Shown here piece after piece: positions 36,107 through 47,568 of a stretch of DNA of 64,000 nucleotides. The position numbers were made by a program, and so were the translations under genes. Numbering within the stretch: the stretch's first letter is position 1; each line of letters begins with the position of its first letter. The notes below the pieces were generated by a model. The model ran no database searches and was not told where the DNA came from. It worked only from the letters and a program-made list of their open reading frames with translations. Origin of the DNA: Plutella xylostella (Eukaryota > Arthropoda > Insecta > Lepidoptera > Plutellidae); contig NC_063997.1 in the NCBI RefSeq assembly GCF_932276165.1, positions 2,862,001-2,926,000 of the forward strand. The letters run 5' to 3'.

Positions 36107-36539
36107 TAATATCACCATGCAGAAATGACTAGGTTTCAGATAGGCTAGATACATAATATGTCATTTTTATTTCAGGAAAAATGCGTCTATTATGTAGTCT
36201 GAGCCTATCTGAAACCTAGTTAAACATTGTGAGATGTGTTTATTATCGCATGGTGGAGAGAAAACCAACTGTGACCCATAAGTTACTGATGAGTATATCA
36301 GTAGATAAATATTTGAATCTATAAATTTATAATGCATAGATTTCTAGGTAATAGATATACTAAAAAGAAAGGTATAAGTATACATAAGACTTAAGTACTT
36401 CCTTATTATTCCTGACTTGTCAGAAAGTTATGGAAGGTATGTACCTATACATATAGGTAGGTATTTATACATATGGATACACACAGTGCCTCTTCGAAAG
36501 CAATACTTATAAGTTATTGTTCAAAATCTTGTTATTGTC

Positions 36540-36822
36540 AAGGCAATAAATAAATAAATATAAATATAATAAATAAATATGTGGGGACATCTCACACACG
36601 GCCATCCGACCCCAAGCTAGGCAGAACCTGTGTTATGGGTGTCGGACAGCTGATATATCTACACAAATACATAGATAGATAGATACTAAATATAAATATC
36701 AACACCCAAGACCCGAGTACAAATATCTGTCTTTAAACAAATATCTGCCCCAGCCGGGAATCGAACCCGGGACCATCGGCTCAGTAGTCAGGTCACTAAC
36801 CACTACGCCATTCGGTCGTCGT
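36540..36822 (-). mobile_element. tRNA-derived SINE, copy 1
   Basis: On the minus strand the head has an A-box (TGGCGTAGTGGTTAGTGACC) and B-box (GGTTCGATTCC) in a tRNA-like layout at about 36822-36746. The common lepidopteran SINE body follows (GGTGTCGGATGGCC-type motifs) with a (TTTA)n tail near 36545-36575. It is transcribed by RNA polymerase III in family members. It is not a functional tRNA gene because the acceptor stem does not pair. Confidence 0.8.
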
Positions 36823-39076
36823 CGTCAATATCTTTAACATACACTAGCCGAATGGATGGAACCAGTGAAATACTTTGCAACAATATTTAAAAGCTGTAAA
36901 ATGTAGAATATCGATCCAGGCCTCAGGTCAGCACATGCTGACTAGGGTAGGTATGTAATTCTGGACTGACCTCAGAAATGCAGCAGCCGACCCTGGAGCC
37001 TCGAGGACCTGCTCAGTCAGCCCCGTACGACGACACGGCCTGCAACACCTGGCGCGGCATCTAGTCCTTGGAACGAGGAGTGGTGCTTGAAGGGAAGATA
37101 ATTTTACTAAATATCTCAGCCTCATCAGCTACTGGAAAAGATTAGATGAAGGCTGTGACACTGGCGGATAACTAAGTATTCAGTTTTTCAAAACATGATG
37201 CAGGTCACTATATTCATATTCTAGATTGACAAGTAACACACAGTCTAATTCTGTATTCTAACTAACTCGGCGGTTAACGAGTTCCTGTGCAGTCCTACTA
37301 GGAAGGAAAGTTATTTTATAAGCCTTTGCACCGATTTTGTGGGCTACTATCATTCTGTATCATCATGTGTGAATATTATGAGCTCTGGCAGCATTCCTTG
37401 GTAGATGACATCAATTAATAAAGATTGATTAACACAACAATAACAATTGTAATAGTTGATAAATGAAACCCGGCTAACATGTCTTAGCTGGGTAAGTAAA
37501 TGATCAGTCATGCCACCAGGACAAGTAAAATGTTCAGTACTTCATATGAAAAACATTAACAAGGTCACCTTTAGGTATGTTCGTCAACACTAAGGGCAGG
37601 TCTCGGCCAAAACCTTAAGGCTTCGCCTTGTTGCTACTTCAAAGGTACGTATGTAGGTACCTACTTACATTGTTGTAGGTTCGATTTTGAAACCATTAAG
37701 TCAACCTAGATAAAACAAAATAAAATAGCTCCATTAAATAAAGATGGTACGTAAAGATGTTAGTTGTACCTGATCAGACCTGATGCAACGACAGCCAACA
37801 TAGACTCTCTAATCTGTGGAAGCAACAATCATGGTGGCGGGAACATGGACAGTTGGACGAGCCACATCGAGCCTGACTTATCAATCAGAACTGACAGTTC
37901 GCCAACAGCAGATAGCTTGCGGCTATCTATAGGTAAACTTAGGTAGTTAGCTATACCCAAGAAAAAGTCCTTGGACATCGATATGACAGTGGAACGGCGA
38001 ATTCGTTTGTCCAGCTAAGGAAGGTTAGTAATCTACTTCAGCGACCTGGTATTGCATTCTGAAAGAACTGCGAAGAGTTAATATTATGACTAATAATTAT
38101 TACTTATTTAGAAAGTTTTCAGCAAACTCTAATAAATCAAGCAGATACCACGTCACCGCTGCCCGGTTATAACTCTGTACTAGCTTAGTAGATATATATA
38201 CCAGTTCTAGCCTTCAGCTAGAAGCCAGAGAGCTCCTAAATGAGATGCGAGTACGAGCATGACACAAGTAATTTTTTTTTTTTTTTACTTGGTAACTAGT
38301 TACGTAACTAACTGAAAGATCCATAAAACAGTTGAGGATTACTCAAAATGGAATTGTGAAAACGGCACGTCTGCATCTTAACCAGTCAGTCTAAGTAGTT
38401 TCAGCAGATACAATGTTGAAAAATAGTTATGAAACGTTTGCGCCAGAATCGAATTAAAAATACATTTTCATTAGAGAAGCCGTTTAGGCATGAATAGGTA
38501 CTTTCACCCTTTGGATTGTGCTCCAAATGATGACCTTCGAAATTCATAGAAATTTAATGACGACTGCCATTGTTTATTATCTAGCCCCGTACATTGAGTA
38601 GGGCTGCGGCTACAAGTGATGTGATACACAGTACACAGTAGGTATATGCATGTTCCCAGAATAGTGGAAGTTATAATTTTACCAAAAGGTAGTCGTCTCG
38701 TGCAAGAGCACCGTTACTCGATTTATTCGATACACAACTAGTAGACAGCTGCTGCGTAGGAGGTTCACGCATTTTTCAACAAAGAGCTCGGCCACACACT
38801 CACAATCCACTGGGACATAAGGAAGACAGCTAATATGGTGCCACTCAGAAACCGCGATGACACTCCGATCATGATCACCCGACAGTAGGATTATAATAAA
38901 TTCGGTAACTTGTGAAGCGGTATGGTATAGCAACAGCGACTTTCACGAAATCAGGAATTAGCTCAGTGCTTTTAGGTTGAACACTCGCCGGTGGGATTCA
39001 CTTTGCTCACAGCCGAGAAAAGAAAAGACTCAAAGCTGGAATCTGCCGATGTGTCATGACACTTAAGATAGTGTCT

Positions 39077-39211
39077 GGGGGGTCACTTTATATGACGAAA
39101 AACGAACTTTCAGTGCACTGCGGCGCGAGCTATCTGTTTGTATGTATTAAACGTGCCGATTGCACGACAGCTCTCGTTCGTTCGTTTCTCATCAGTATAG
39201 AGTAACGCTCC
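39077..39211 (+). mobile_element. MITE family A, copy 4
   Basis: The 135-bp copy has ends GGGGGGTCACTTTATATGAC and CAGTATAGAGTAACGCTCC, and interior AACGTGCCGATTGCACGACA. It lies inside the inverted-promoter block. Confidence 0.85.
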
Positions 39212-39749
39212 TGTACTTACCGTGCGTCACCATTCCCATGAGCAGTCCAATGATCTTTAGGCAGTTTAGAACAAAAGCTGCATTAGACAGTTTCTTCAGC
39301 AGAGTCATCGAAATAAAAAATTGATTGCACAACTATCCCCAGGAGCAGTCTACAGGTCACTTTGGGCAGTTCAGAAGAAAGCTGCTTTAATAAGTTTAAT
39401 AGAATACCCTACCTCAGCGGAGGCATCAAATTGAAGTGCTATAACACTTTTAGAAGCGGTGCACGTTACCCGATTTCTCGTCATCCATGCCGATGCGGCT
39501 ACGGCGACTGCAGGTGGTTACTCAGGCTTCGTTGGTGTGCCCTTGTATGGCTAACATGACCAACCTTGGCAGTAAACGTTCGTCTGCATATGCCAAAATC
39601 ACTGATGAATAGCGCACGTTACTCGATACCTTCTAAATAAGTCACTCATAATGATGGCTGATGATTATGATGACCGTGCTAGCAATAGTGCAGGCGGTTC
39701 CGCTGAGCATAAAATCTCTTCCCAGACAGGGGGCGTTTGGATCTGGCAA

Positions 39750-40170
39750 CCAGAACAGGAGTGCCAGGTGTGCGCAGCGATGCAGGTGGGACAACACAGC
39801 CGCCAGGGCAGGAGTGCATGGCTGGGTCTATGCAGCGATGCAGGTAGCACAAACCGGTGGCCAGGGCCAGGACCGGGTGTACGCTGCGATGCAGGTGGCA
39901 CAAAACGGTGGCCAGGGCCAGGACCGGGTGTACAGCCGCCAGGGCAGGAGTGCATGGCTGGGTCTATGCAGCGATGCAGGTACCACAAACCGGTGGTCGA
40001 TGCAGGTGGCACGAGACGGCGGCCAGCGCAGGAGCACAGGGCCGGGTGTATGCTGCGATGCAGGTGGCACGAACCGGTGGCCAGGGCAGGAGTGCAGGGC
40101 CGGGTGTACGCTGGCCGGGTGCCACGAGACGGCGGCCAGCGCAGGAGCACAGGGCCGGGTGCAGGTTACA
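39750..40170. repeat. GC-rich minisatellite, unit about 51-60 bp
   Basis: About seven imperfect units of GCGATGCAGGTGGCAC, then CGGTGGCCAGGGC(AGGAGTGCA) and GGGCCGGGTGTACGCT, differing by multiples of three bases. Therefore long frames stay open on both strands, giving apparent proteins of 150-228 residues. None has a family resemblance. It is far more GC-rich than its surroundings. I treat it as non-coding tandem DNA. Confidence 0.75.
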
Positions 40171-40677
40171 CGAAACTTCAATTTCACCGAATCGGCCTGC
40201 CTACCCTCAGCGGGTGGGTACCGGCGGATCACATTACTCGCCGCACTTGCCACAATGTCCCAACTGTACCCACAATGTACTGAAACTCGGAGCCACGTGC
40301 TTCCTGTAAAAAATCCTATGACGGTCCTGGAAAGCTCCTGTTTGTAAAGCCTTACATAAGCTATAATCAAGTGCATTATTGTAATAGCAAAGTTTTTATC
40401 AACTGTTTTCTAAAAATATTAGAAATTGAGGGTAGAAAAATATATTTTTATTATTTTTCCTGTATAAAATTAACATATGCTTTACTTAAAGCGGTCATTA
40501 ATGTAAGTATCTAGCTCAAGCGCCACTAGTAGGACCGGAATATGTGATCAATCATCACCACGACTATCGAATCGGACCCTACTGCGTGGGATAAAAACCC
40601 CAAGCGCCGGAGCATTATGACCAGTGGCTGAGCTTTTAAAAGCAGTAAATAATAGCATTTTACTCACGGCTTATCAA

Positions 40678-40891
40678 CTCAAACCTTCGTTGCGAAATCC
40701 TCAGCAATGGCTGCGTGCGCAGCAGCCGGCAGGCCCCGCGCCGCCTGGTCCGCATCACGCTACAGCTCCCGGCAGCGAGGACTCCGCAAATTCAATATTA
40801 TATTTTTCCCCGTCGGAGCGAAGCCGACGAGAACCGTGGCTACATTGAGCCATTTTGCCGAAGTGTTCACTTCAAAAATCAAAAACCAACT
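40678..40891 (-). other. Putative first exon behind the right inverted promoter
   Basis: This runs from the predicted start at 40891 (initiator A) to a GTGAGTA donor-like site at 40671-40677. An ATG at 40853-40851, in a good context (GGCAAAATGG), opens a 32-codon frame ending at 40755. Downstream is GC-rich with a CGTCGG/CCGACG hairpin. The exon is a prediction from signals only, and the encoded peptide (MAQCSHGSRRL...) is unrecognised. Confidence 0.3.
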
Positions 40892-41059
40892 GAGGCGCGC
40901 GGGCGACTCACTCTATTTATATAGGCACCCGCACCTTGCAAATTAAAGGTGGAGAGAAAAATGGACTTTATTTAACTGACACTGTGACCCTTATGATGCC
41001 GAACACGGAGAAAGTCGAAACGCCATATCTCACAATGTTTAACTAGGTTTCAGATAGGC
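40887..41059 (-). repeat. Promoter-bearing inverted repeat, right copy
   Basis: This is the reverse complement of 35934-36106, read as identical over 173 bp. Beyond the outer end the family continues as CAGACTACATAATAG, matching 36186-36200 inverted. Hence the outer boundary of this copy corresponds to the third partial copy at 36186, not to the fold-back arm. Confidence 0.9.
40888..40921 (-). promoter_or_regulatory. Core promoter: TATA box and TCAGTT initiator (leftward)
   Basis: On the minus strand TATAAATA (40921-40914) precedes TCAGTT (40893-40888) by the same 30 bp as in the left copy. It fires leftward, that is, into the block. Unlike the left copy it is followed by a plausible 5' UTR, ATG and donor site. 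Confidence 0.75.
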
Positions 41060-41639
41060 TCAGACTACATAATAGTCGTGCACAACACAGCCAAGTCTAC
41101 GATATAAAGAACCACGTCCCACTAATATCATTACCCGAAGTTGGAAAGTGATAAGTGTGGTAACTATGTGCGATTGGCCTTAAATAGCTGTTAACAAACT
41201 TCGCCCCTCAGTGTGCGGCCGGCCTTAGCCGAACCCGATACATTGTTCTGGCACTTTCGATACTTTCAGGACGGTTTTGCGCTTTTTAAGACCTAAGTTT
41301 ACTAAGTCTGTTGGCAAGTTAGTGTTTTGTGCAGAAGTTTTAGGGAAAGCCCTAACGTGTTTAGGAAACGCTGTCTTCTACTGTAATATTGTGTATATTA
41401 TGTACATTATCATCATAATAGGTCTTATTTACCATACATATTTAAATTAAATCAGTAACAGACGATTAATAATTAATTAGTTTTCGAGACCATAATATTA
41501 TTATTGTATAATGTAAACTTTTCCGTTTAGTATTAAACAGATTCAATTTTATTATTAAAAACATAAACTCACAGTCTGTGGCTCCAAACATAGAACACCT
41601 TTATTATCTTCATAATAATAAAATAATGATCATTAAAAG

Positions 41640-41710
41640 TCAATGAGGAAGGCCGAGGGCCGAGTGTTGTGGCGCTCCTTGGGAGAGGCCTATGTCCAGC
41701 AGTGGATGAT
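41640..41710 (+). pseudogene. LINE ORF C-terminal tail (WRSLGEAYVQQW)
   Basis: TGGCGCTCCTTGGGAGAGGC begins codons WRSLGEAYVQQWMIIG and a TGA, the usual C-terminus of an RTE-like LINE protein. Everything upstream is lost. It sits just before the SINE. Confidence 0.7.
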
Positions 41711-41758
41711 TATTGGCTGATGATGAAAAGTCAATAATTATGGTTGTCCATCCATTTT

Positions 41759-42096
41759 AGAGCGGTGGTAGCTCAGTCGGGTGAACGCCCGCTTCTCAAT
41801 CAAGAGATGCGGGTTCGAATCCCGGCGCTGACATGTACCAATGAGTTCTTTTAACTTAAGTACAATGTATACCATCGCTCTTACGGTGAAGGAAAACATC
41901 GTGAGGAAACCTGCATATCTAGATCTAGCACATCTCGATATGTGAACCCACCAACCCGCAGTGGACCAGCGTGGTGGGAAATGGTCCAAGCTTAGGAAGG
42001 CAGTTTAGACCTTGGGGATATGCACAAAGGTTCCACTCGAGAGAGCCAGGTGCAGGTACTTACACCCCCACAGAGAATAGAATAGAATGGATAGAA
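41759..42096 (+). mobile_element. tRNA-derived SINE, copy 2, with 20-bp target duplication
   Basis: The flanking repeats TATGGTTGTCCATCCATTTT (41739-41758) and TATGGTTGTCCATACATTTT (42097-42116) differ at one base. The head has an A-box-like TAGCTCAGTCGG and B-box GGTTCGAATCCC. The body includes AAAACATCGTGAGGAAACCT, known from many moth SINEs. The tail is (AATAG)n. It is full-length by its boundaries, at 338 bp. Confidence 0.9.
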
Positions 42097-43348
42097 TATG
42101 GTTGTCCATACATTTTCCCATTGAGATTATTATCCGGGATGGCGGCGGGTTGCCAACTGCTATAATATAAACATTTCTTATGCCACTTACAGGGTGTAAG
42201 GAGCGAACAGTCCAACAGAAACATCCCAAAGGGGTGTTACCATTTGTCTGTGACAGATAGTTTAATTCTGAACACTAACCTAACTCATTTAGGGACCTTA
42301 GTATATTATCTAATGTCCATAGCACTGCTTTACTGCGAGCTTTTTGTTTGGAATTCCGATATTAAGAAGAAGAAGAAGAATTATGAAGTAGTATGATATT
42401 AATTAGGTATTAATTACATAGAGGGTGGAGATCAATCAGTTAGTTACGTTTCTGTGCTATGTAAATCTACTCGACAGACTGAGTAACTTTCATTTTAGGA
42501 GTAGGAACAACTCGGAAATTCAAAAATCAAATCAGTTCCTTTATACAATTTACCTACCAAACTACTACCTACGAACGAGACAATTAAACCAATTGTGTGT
42601 ATATTTTGCTTACTGTTCTCTCCTTAACAAAGCCACTAATAAAGGGAAGTTTACCCTAAACTGGTTCTACAGTATTGAAGCAACAATTTTATCCGTTGCA
42701 AAATAAGATACTAAGTTAGCCTTTATTCCTATAAAATAAGGTTTAGAATCGACAATCGAAACTGCCCAGTAAAGTTTGGCCGAAGCTAAGAAAGTTTGAT
42801 TATAATATTGCTAATTTGTAGGAGGAAAGTGCCCTTTGGGCAAAAGTGGTTATTATTTTTTTTGTTTACTTAATTGAGTATCAGTTTCGGTTTATAAATT
42901 TTGATAGGAGCTATAAGTAATTTAAGAACACCTACTTAATTAAGTGCTAAGATAATAGGTAATTATGACAGTAATTAAGAAAGGTTTATGAATTCAGTAT
43001 CTAGGAAAGGCTGTGTTCTCAATAGGCAAGCCGCCGCCTTAGTTTAGTATGCCAAATGTTCACAGATTGCTAGGGAACGCAACCTTCCTCTTATAAGGAT
43101 ATTAGTGTCGTAAACTTAGGTACTTATCTAGCTATAATAAGGTTTCTTTAAATTATTGGTTATGTTATAACGGAGTCGATGGCCTAGTAGTTGAAGATTT
43201 TCCTCAGACATTGACCCATCCAGCATTCACCGATCAATACCCGGTTGGGTACATTTATTTGTGTTTCCAAGTTTGATTTACACATAGAAGGCTGATTTAT
43301 GTTCACATGTTGCATCGCACCTCATAAGGAATTATTTTAACATTTTCT

Positions 43349-43522
43349 TTAAGCTGCGTACAGGCCGGCCAAACGAATGCCAACGAACGGGTTTCGTTGA
43401 CCTTCGTTGCTGCAGTCTGCCCTGTATTATGTATGATACTTATATATCCATCGTTGGGCGTTCGTTGGGCGTTCGTTGGGCGTTTGTTGGGCGTTCGTTG
43501 GGCCGGTCTGTACGCAGCTTAA
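43349..43522. mobile_element. MITE with internal 11-bp tandem repeat
   Basis: TTAAGCTGCGTACAGGCCGG and its inverse (CCGGTCTGTACGCAGCTTAA) bound 174 bp. Inside the right half, CGTTGGGCGTT is repeated about 4.5 times (43450-43505), while the left half has CCAACGAACGGG-type sequence that can pair with it. It is non-coding. Confidence 0.8.
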
Positions 43523-45907
43523 GAGCACATTGCATTAACATGGCGTGCACTGTACTCCTTCTGTGGATCTCTATAAATCAATCGCTGTGTGATGGAGCAT
43601 TGCTTTTAAATTCACGCTGTTCAAACATTACTTATAAAGTTACAGATGTAACTATAAATTTATTTTTTACTTAAGAAGTAAAATGCCTATCTATGCATTA
43701 ACGATTGACTGTCTAAATTTTGCCGATGCAAAAATGAGTGCATTTTTGCGAGGCTAAACATTTTTACAAATAATCGTTTTTAAAATCCTAGAGTTAAGGG
43801 TCGGCAAGGGGGAATCGAGGGTTGGCATTGTCATAGAATTATGTAGTAAATGATGCTCTACAACCTTGAAAAAAATCACACAGGTAGTCGAAGAGTCTAG
43901 CTAGGTGCTGAATGATTCGAATTTAAGTAAATGATTATGGATAACTGTAAATAAAATTCAGAATATCACGAAAAACCAGAAAATCACATTCCCGTATTGT
44001 AACAACTGTTTCGTAATTATTAAGAATTTTCATATGATTTTTATCATATTATAAAGTTAAAGGCTTGGACTAGGCGCTAAATACCTTGTTTTTTAATAAA
44101 CACACACTTATTTTGTGTAAATTAATCCCAATCTTGAGCAATTTTTTTCTCTCAAATCTTCATACAAATATCTATGGCGGCTTTCTGTGTTATAAAATCA
44201 TATAAACACAAGTGACGTTTGACTCAGTTGGCCGCTGGCCTCCAAAGAAGGGTCACGTCGGTTTAGGCAGCACTGACAGCTCGCGATCTTATCGTGTACA
44301 GATACAAAATCACTGCACATTGGTTGTCATTGCACTTTTTCAACTTTTATGACACCAACATAATTTGATTTGAAATTGAGGAAGCATAATTCTTCCAGTA
44401 TATTAAATACATTAAATTAAATTAGATAGTGTGCAATATTCTCGTGACATTACATTCTCGTAAAGGTCTGATGAGGAGCAGGAATATAGCGAATGGATCT
44501 AAGTGATGACAATACGCACGAACATTAGGTTAGGGATCAAAAATACAGTCTCTTGGTGCTGGTTGAGGTATGGTCTCGTGAGGATCTGATGAGGGCAGTA
44601 ACACGGTGGTGGCTCAATTTTATTTCAAAGATGTTAATAGCTAAAAGCATTGAGTTTAGGCTATTAAGTATGTTTTTCAGAGAGAGAGAAAGAGATTTTA
44701 TTTTTCCTCTGGATGTGTTAGGTTTACTGGGTTTGCTAAGTTCATTCTGTTAATGGCATCAAGTTGTTATGTGTTCATAAGTAATAATTATTTATTAACA
44801 AAATGCTGTTGGTTCTCCACGAAAATGTAAAAATAAAAATAAAATAAATTCGTAAAGTAAAATTGTCAGTGACGGAATTTCTTCTATAGACAGTAGCCAC
44901 AAAAAAAACAAACGATAGATGGCGTGATTTGAAGATAAAGATACATTTATTCGATACATAGACAGCAACAACAAAAAAATACAGATTTAAAGAAAAGAAA
45001 CACATACTTATACAAAACAATAAAGAAAAAAAAGGATAGGTACACATCAAAATAACTGGAAAAAATATAAGCTCCAATTTACTTGTGTGGGACAGGGAGT
45101 ACCATAATATTTTTTTTGGGGTACTCCCTCCCCATCTATGCGAAATATCAGCTTGATATCTTTACCCGTTTCTGAGAAAAAGGGCGGTGACAGACAGTCA
45201 GTCAGACAGACGGACAACAAAGAGATCCTATAACGGTTGCTTTTTTTCTTTTGACGTTCGAAACCCTAAAATTAAGTAAAAATATTATGCTGCTACCAAA
45301 AAATGTACTTACAGGTATTGAAAAAGCGGTATATAGTACTAAACAAATTATAAACAAACAAAAAACCCGACTGCACGCTAAAAAGATGAAAACAAGTCCC
45401 AATGTTAATGGAAAGTATCGTAGGCGGGGACCAGCAGAGGGTTCACCATTTAGCTGAATGTTACTTAGAAAACGGCCTTGAGTGGCGGTCAAGTTTTTTT
45501 ATTTGTAACTTTTTAGTTGTTTTTATTTTATGAAATTTTACGTCAGTAGTTCATGATCATTTTTTATTTCAATAATTTTGGTGTTGTTATTTAAATACCT
45601 TCAATATGCATATTTTTGTAATGTGAAAATCAAGCCTTTTCATTTGATACCTTACACGGCAACGTTGAATTATTATTTTTTCGATCATCACGTTATGTCC
45701 TCTAGAGGGTGCTATGTACATTTTAATGGAACGTCACATAGCCTATAACCATCGCGTCATCAATACGCTTCTAACAATACCTCATACATCAAAATCTATC
45801 AAGCCGTTTAGGCTACAGGAGGGAACAAAGAAACAGACAAACATACATACATACAATCAAAAAACATTATCCTCCTCCTTCGGCAGTCGGGTAAAAAGGA
45901 GTAAGAC

Positions 45908-46072
45908 AGGGGGTCATTCTGAACTTTTGCTCTACGAGTTTTGGAAATTAACAAAAAAAAACCTTTTTCATAGAAACTTTGTTGGACATGTGACTTTTTA
46001 CCATGGAAAACGAATATTTTTTTTCGCGAATTTGCAAATCTCGTAGAACAAAAGTTGTTCAGAATGAGCCCT
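45908..46072. mobile_element. Fold-back element, relative of D
   Basis: The arms AGGGGGTCATTCTGAACTTTTG-like and GAACAAAAGTTGTTCAGAAT-like are inverted, with an inner TTTTTTTTCGCGAATTTGCA segment shared with 28898-29158. A further partial end lies near 28500-28555. It is non-coding. Confidence 0.65.
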
Positions 46073-47073
46073 TGAGTCATCCCCTTTTGGCTTAGTATAG
46101 CCCTTTTGTGACACTATGTATTTACTTTGCTTTGTCGTCGGGGTTCAGTTGGCTGGAGGATGCCCGAAACTTATTATCTACACTTTAATACTTGTAGTTA
46201 CCTTTCTACAAGTAAACACCACATTTGTTTGAGAAAGCTAATCGGGTTCCGAGTATAGAGTATAGAGTAAAGTGGAACCCCTATTAATTTCTACTCTTTC
46301 CTGGTGCCTACCAGTGTAAGTAAGAATTATACTTACTTACCCTAAAATCACCCAAAATGTACTTGAACATAATTGTCAATAAAGTTGGCGAGTAAAAGTT
46401 TTTCGACCCACTGTGCAAACTTACATGTGTGCGTGTCACTGCGTGTGCTGTGTGAAGAGCATTGAAAACCCAAAATTGGCGCGGCACGTCACCCTGTGCG
46501 GGCCCTTAATCACGCACGGGTCTCTGCGACAATCGCAGTATGTAAACCCTAGTATCCCTAAAGTGAACCTTTGTATTGGTTGTGTAATTATTTTAGTACC
46601 TATGACTTTAACTACATAAGTATTATACACTAAGTGCTCTCCAAACCATTTCCTAATTTTCCCCAATGCTTCAACCTAAATTATCACTCGCCTACTGAAA
46701 GCATTCCTCGGAAACTCCGGACGCGGCACGCAACCAACATTTTGCCTTCTTTAAAAATGCATGCTCTAACTTTATAGTCTGACCACTGCGACTAGGGAAG
46801 ACGGGCCAAGTTTTACCACTCTTTAAAAGAAGAACAACAAACTTCGCGAATCCAACGGTTTATGAAGACAGCTAGTGGACCCATGGGAGATAAGAACCCC
46901 AAATTTATTTTTTATTACTAAACCTGCCTTCGCAAATGCCTCTTTCAAGTCTCCGGAGACAGAAATTTGTGATAACAGAGTTACGGCTTAATTAAAAAGT
47001 ATTGTTTTAGTATTTCAGACGAAGTGGAATGTTGTGACTTCTTTTGCTGAAATAACTGAAGATTTACGCGTTC

Positions 47074-47213
47074 GGAGGGTAACTTTATACTGACGAAAAA
47101 TGAACAAACGAGAGCCTGTCGTGCATTCAGCACATTTAATACAGCGAGGTAGAGTCGTGACTCGCGCAGTAGCGTTCCGAAACTAAGTTTTTTGTCATAT
47201 AGAGTGACCCCCC
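47074..47213 (-). mobile_element. MITE family A, copy 5 (inverted)
   Basis: This is the inverse-orientation copy. GGAGGGTAACTTTATACTGA opens it and ATATAGAGTGACCCCCCC closes it, matching the other four copies read backwards. Confidence 0.85.
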
Positions 47214-47359
47214 CGTTTCAGGATTTTACTTATTTTGTGCGTTGTCTTCGTTAGTCTTTATGCTAAAAGCTAAAGTAAGCTCACAGTTCTAAACTGTCAA
47301 CAGTAAAACGTTGAATTGGACTGCCTTTATTTTGTGTTATAAAAAAATTAAATTAGGTA

Positions 47360-47568
47360 CGGTGGCCTGCGCCTAAAAGTATACAGGTGGAGTTTTTAAA
47401 ATAGCGATCTCAACCTCACATGCTGCTCAAGCACATCCACATAAACGCCACTGCTACACACATCACACACAACACGTCCCCGGATTTATAACAGATGTAG
47501 CTGGTCCCTTCATCATCAGGGAGATATTTTAAAAACTCCGCCTGTATACTTTTAGGCGCAGGCCACCG
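47360..47568. mobile_element. TA-flanked MITE N, about 45-bp arms
   Basis: The arms CGGTGGCCTGCGCCTAAAAG, then TATACAGG(T/C)GGAGTTTTTAAAA, are inverted at the right end. TA flanks both sides. The element is 209 bp and non-coding. It lies about 500 bp left of the retrovirus. Confidence 0.85.

Larger units (their letters stand above)
35888..36191. repeat. 304-bp fold-back with perfect 64-nt arms around a promoter
   Basis: The arm 35888-35951 (AATAGACGCATTTTTCCTGA ... GAAACCTAGT) is exactly inverted at 36128-36191. The 176-bp loop holds most of the promoter repeat 35934-36106. Immediately to the right, 36186-36235 repeats the outer part of the family (GTCTGAGCCTATCTGAAACC) again. A perfect 64-nt arm pair implies recent origin or gene conversion. 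The structure recalls both fold-back transposons and hairpin ends of linear genomes, and I cannot decide between them. Confidence 0.85.
36192..40677. other. Unrecognised interior of the inverted-promoter block
   Basis: It contains a SINE (36540-36822), MITE A copy 4, a 103-bp-spaced imperfect direct repeat near 39240-39385 (GAGCAGTC...GGCAGTT...AAAGCTGC) and a GC-rich minisatellite. No ORF here has family features, and the longest frames are inside the minisatellite. 36840-39060 shows nothing I can assign. Confidence 0.5.
41060..47073. other. Gene-less repeat-bearing stretch
   Basis: It holds a LINE tail, a complete SINE, a MITE with an internal tandem repeat, and a fold-back, listed separately. 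45080-45450 resembles a decayed dispersed element (GACAGACAGTCAGTCAGACAG and CCCTAAAATTAAG), and 45690-45900 has the CAGACAAACATACATACATA motif of another. The rest, notably 42180-43340 and 43525-45080, shows nothing recognisable. Confidence 0.5.

Noticed and set aside
36746..36822. tRNA gene on the minus strand
   Set aside because: A- and B-boxes are present, but the acceptor stem does not pair and the sequence continues into a SINE body and tail.
39651..40376. Several frames of 150-228 codons on both strands
   Set aside because: They are all produced by the minisatellite, whose units vary by multiples of three; repetitive Gly/Arg/Cys composition and no recognisable domain.
35934..41059. 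Integrated densovirus
   Set aside because: The inward promoters in inverted ends and the 5-kb size fit, but no NS1 helicase, capsid or phospholipase frame is visible inside, so I only note the resemblance.
41759..41832. tRNA gene on the plus strand
   Set aside because: It is the head of a SINE bounded by a 20-bp target duplication, not a stand-alone tRNA.
43441..43505. CRISPR-like array from regular CGTTGGGCGTT repeats
   Set aside because: The units abut without spacers and sit inside a eukaryotic MITE; it is a simple tandem repeat.
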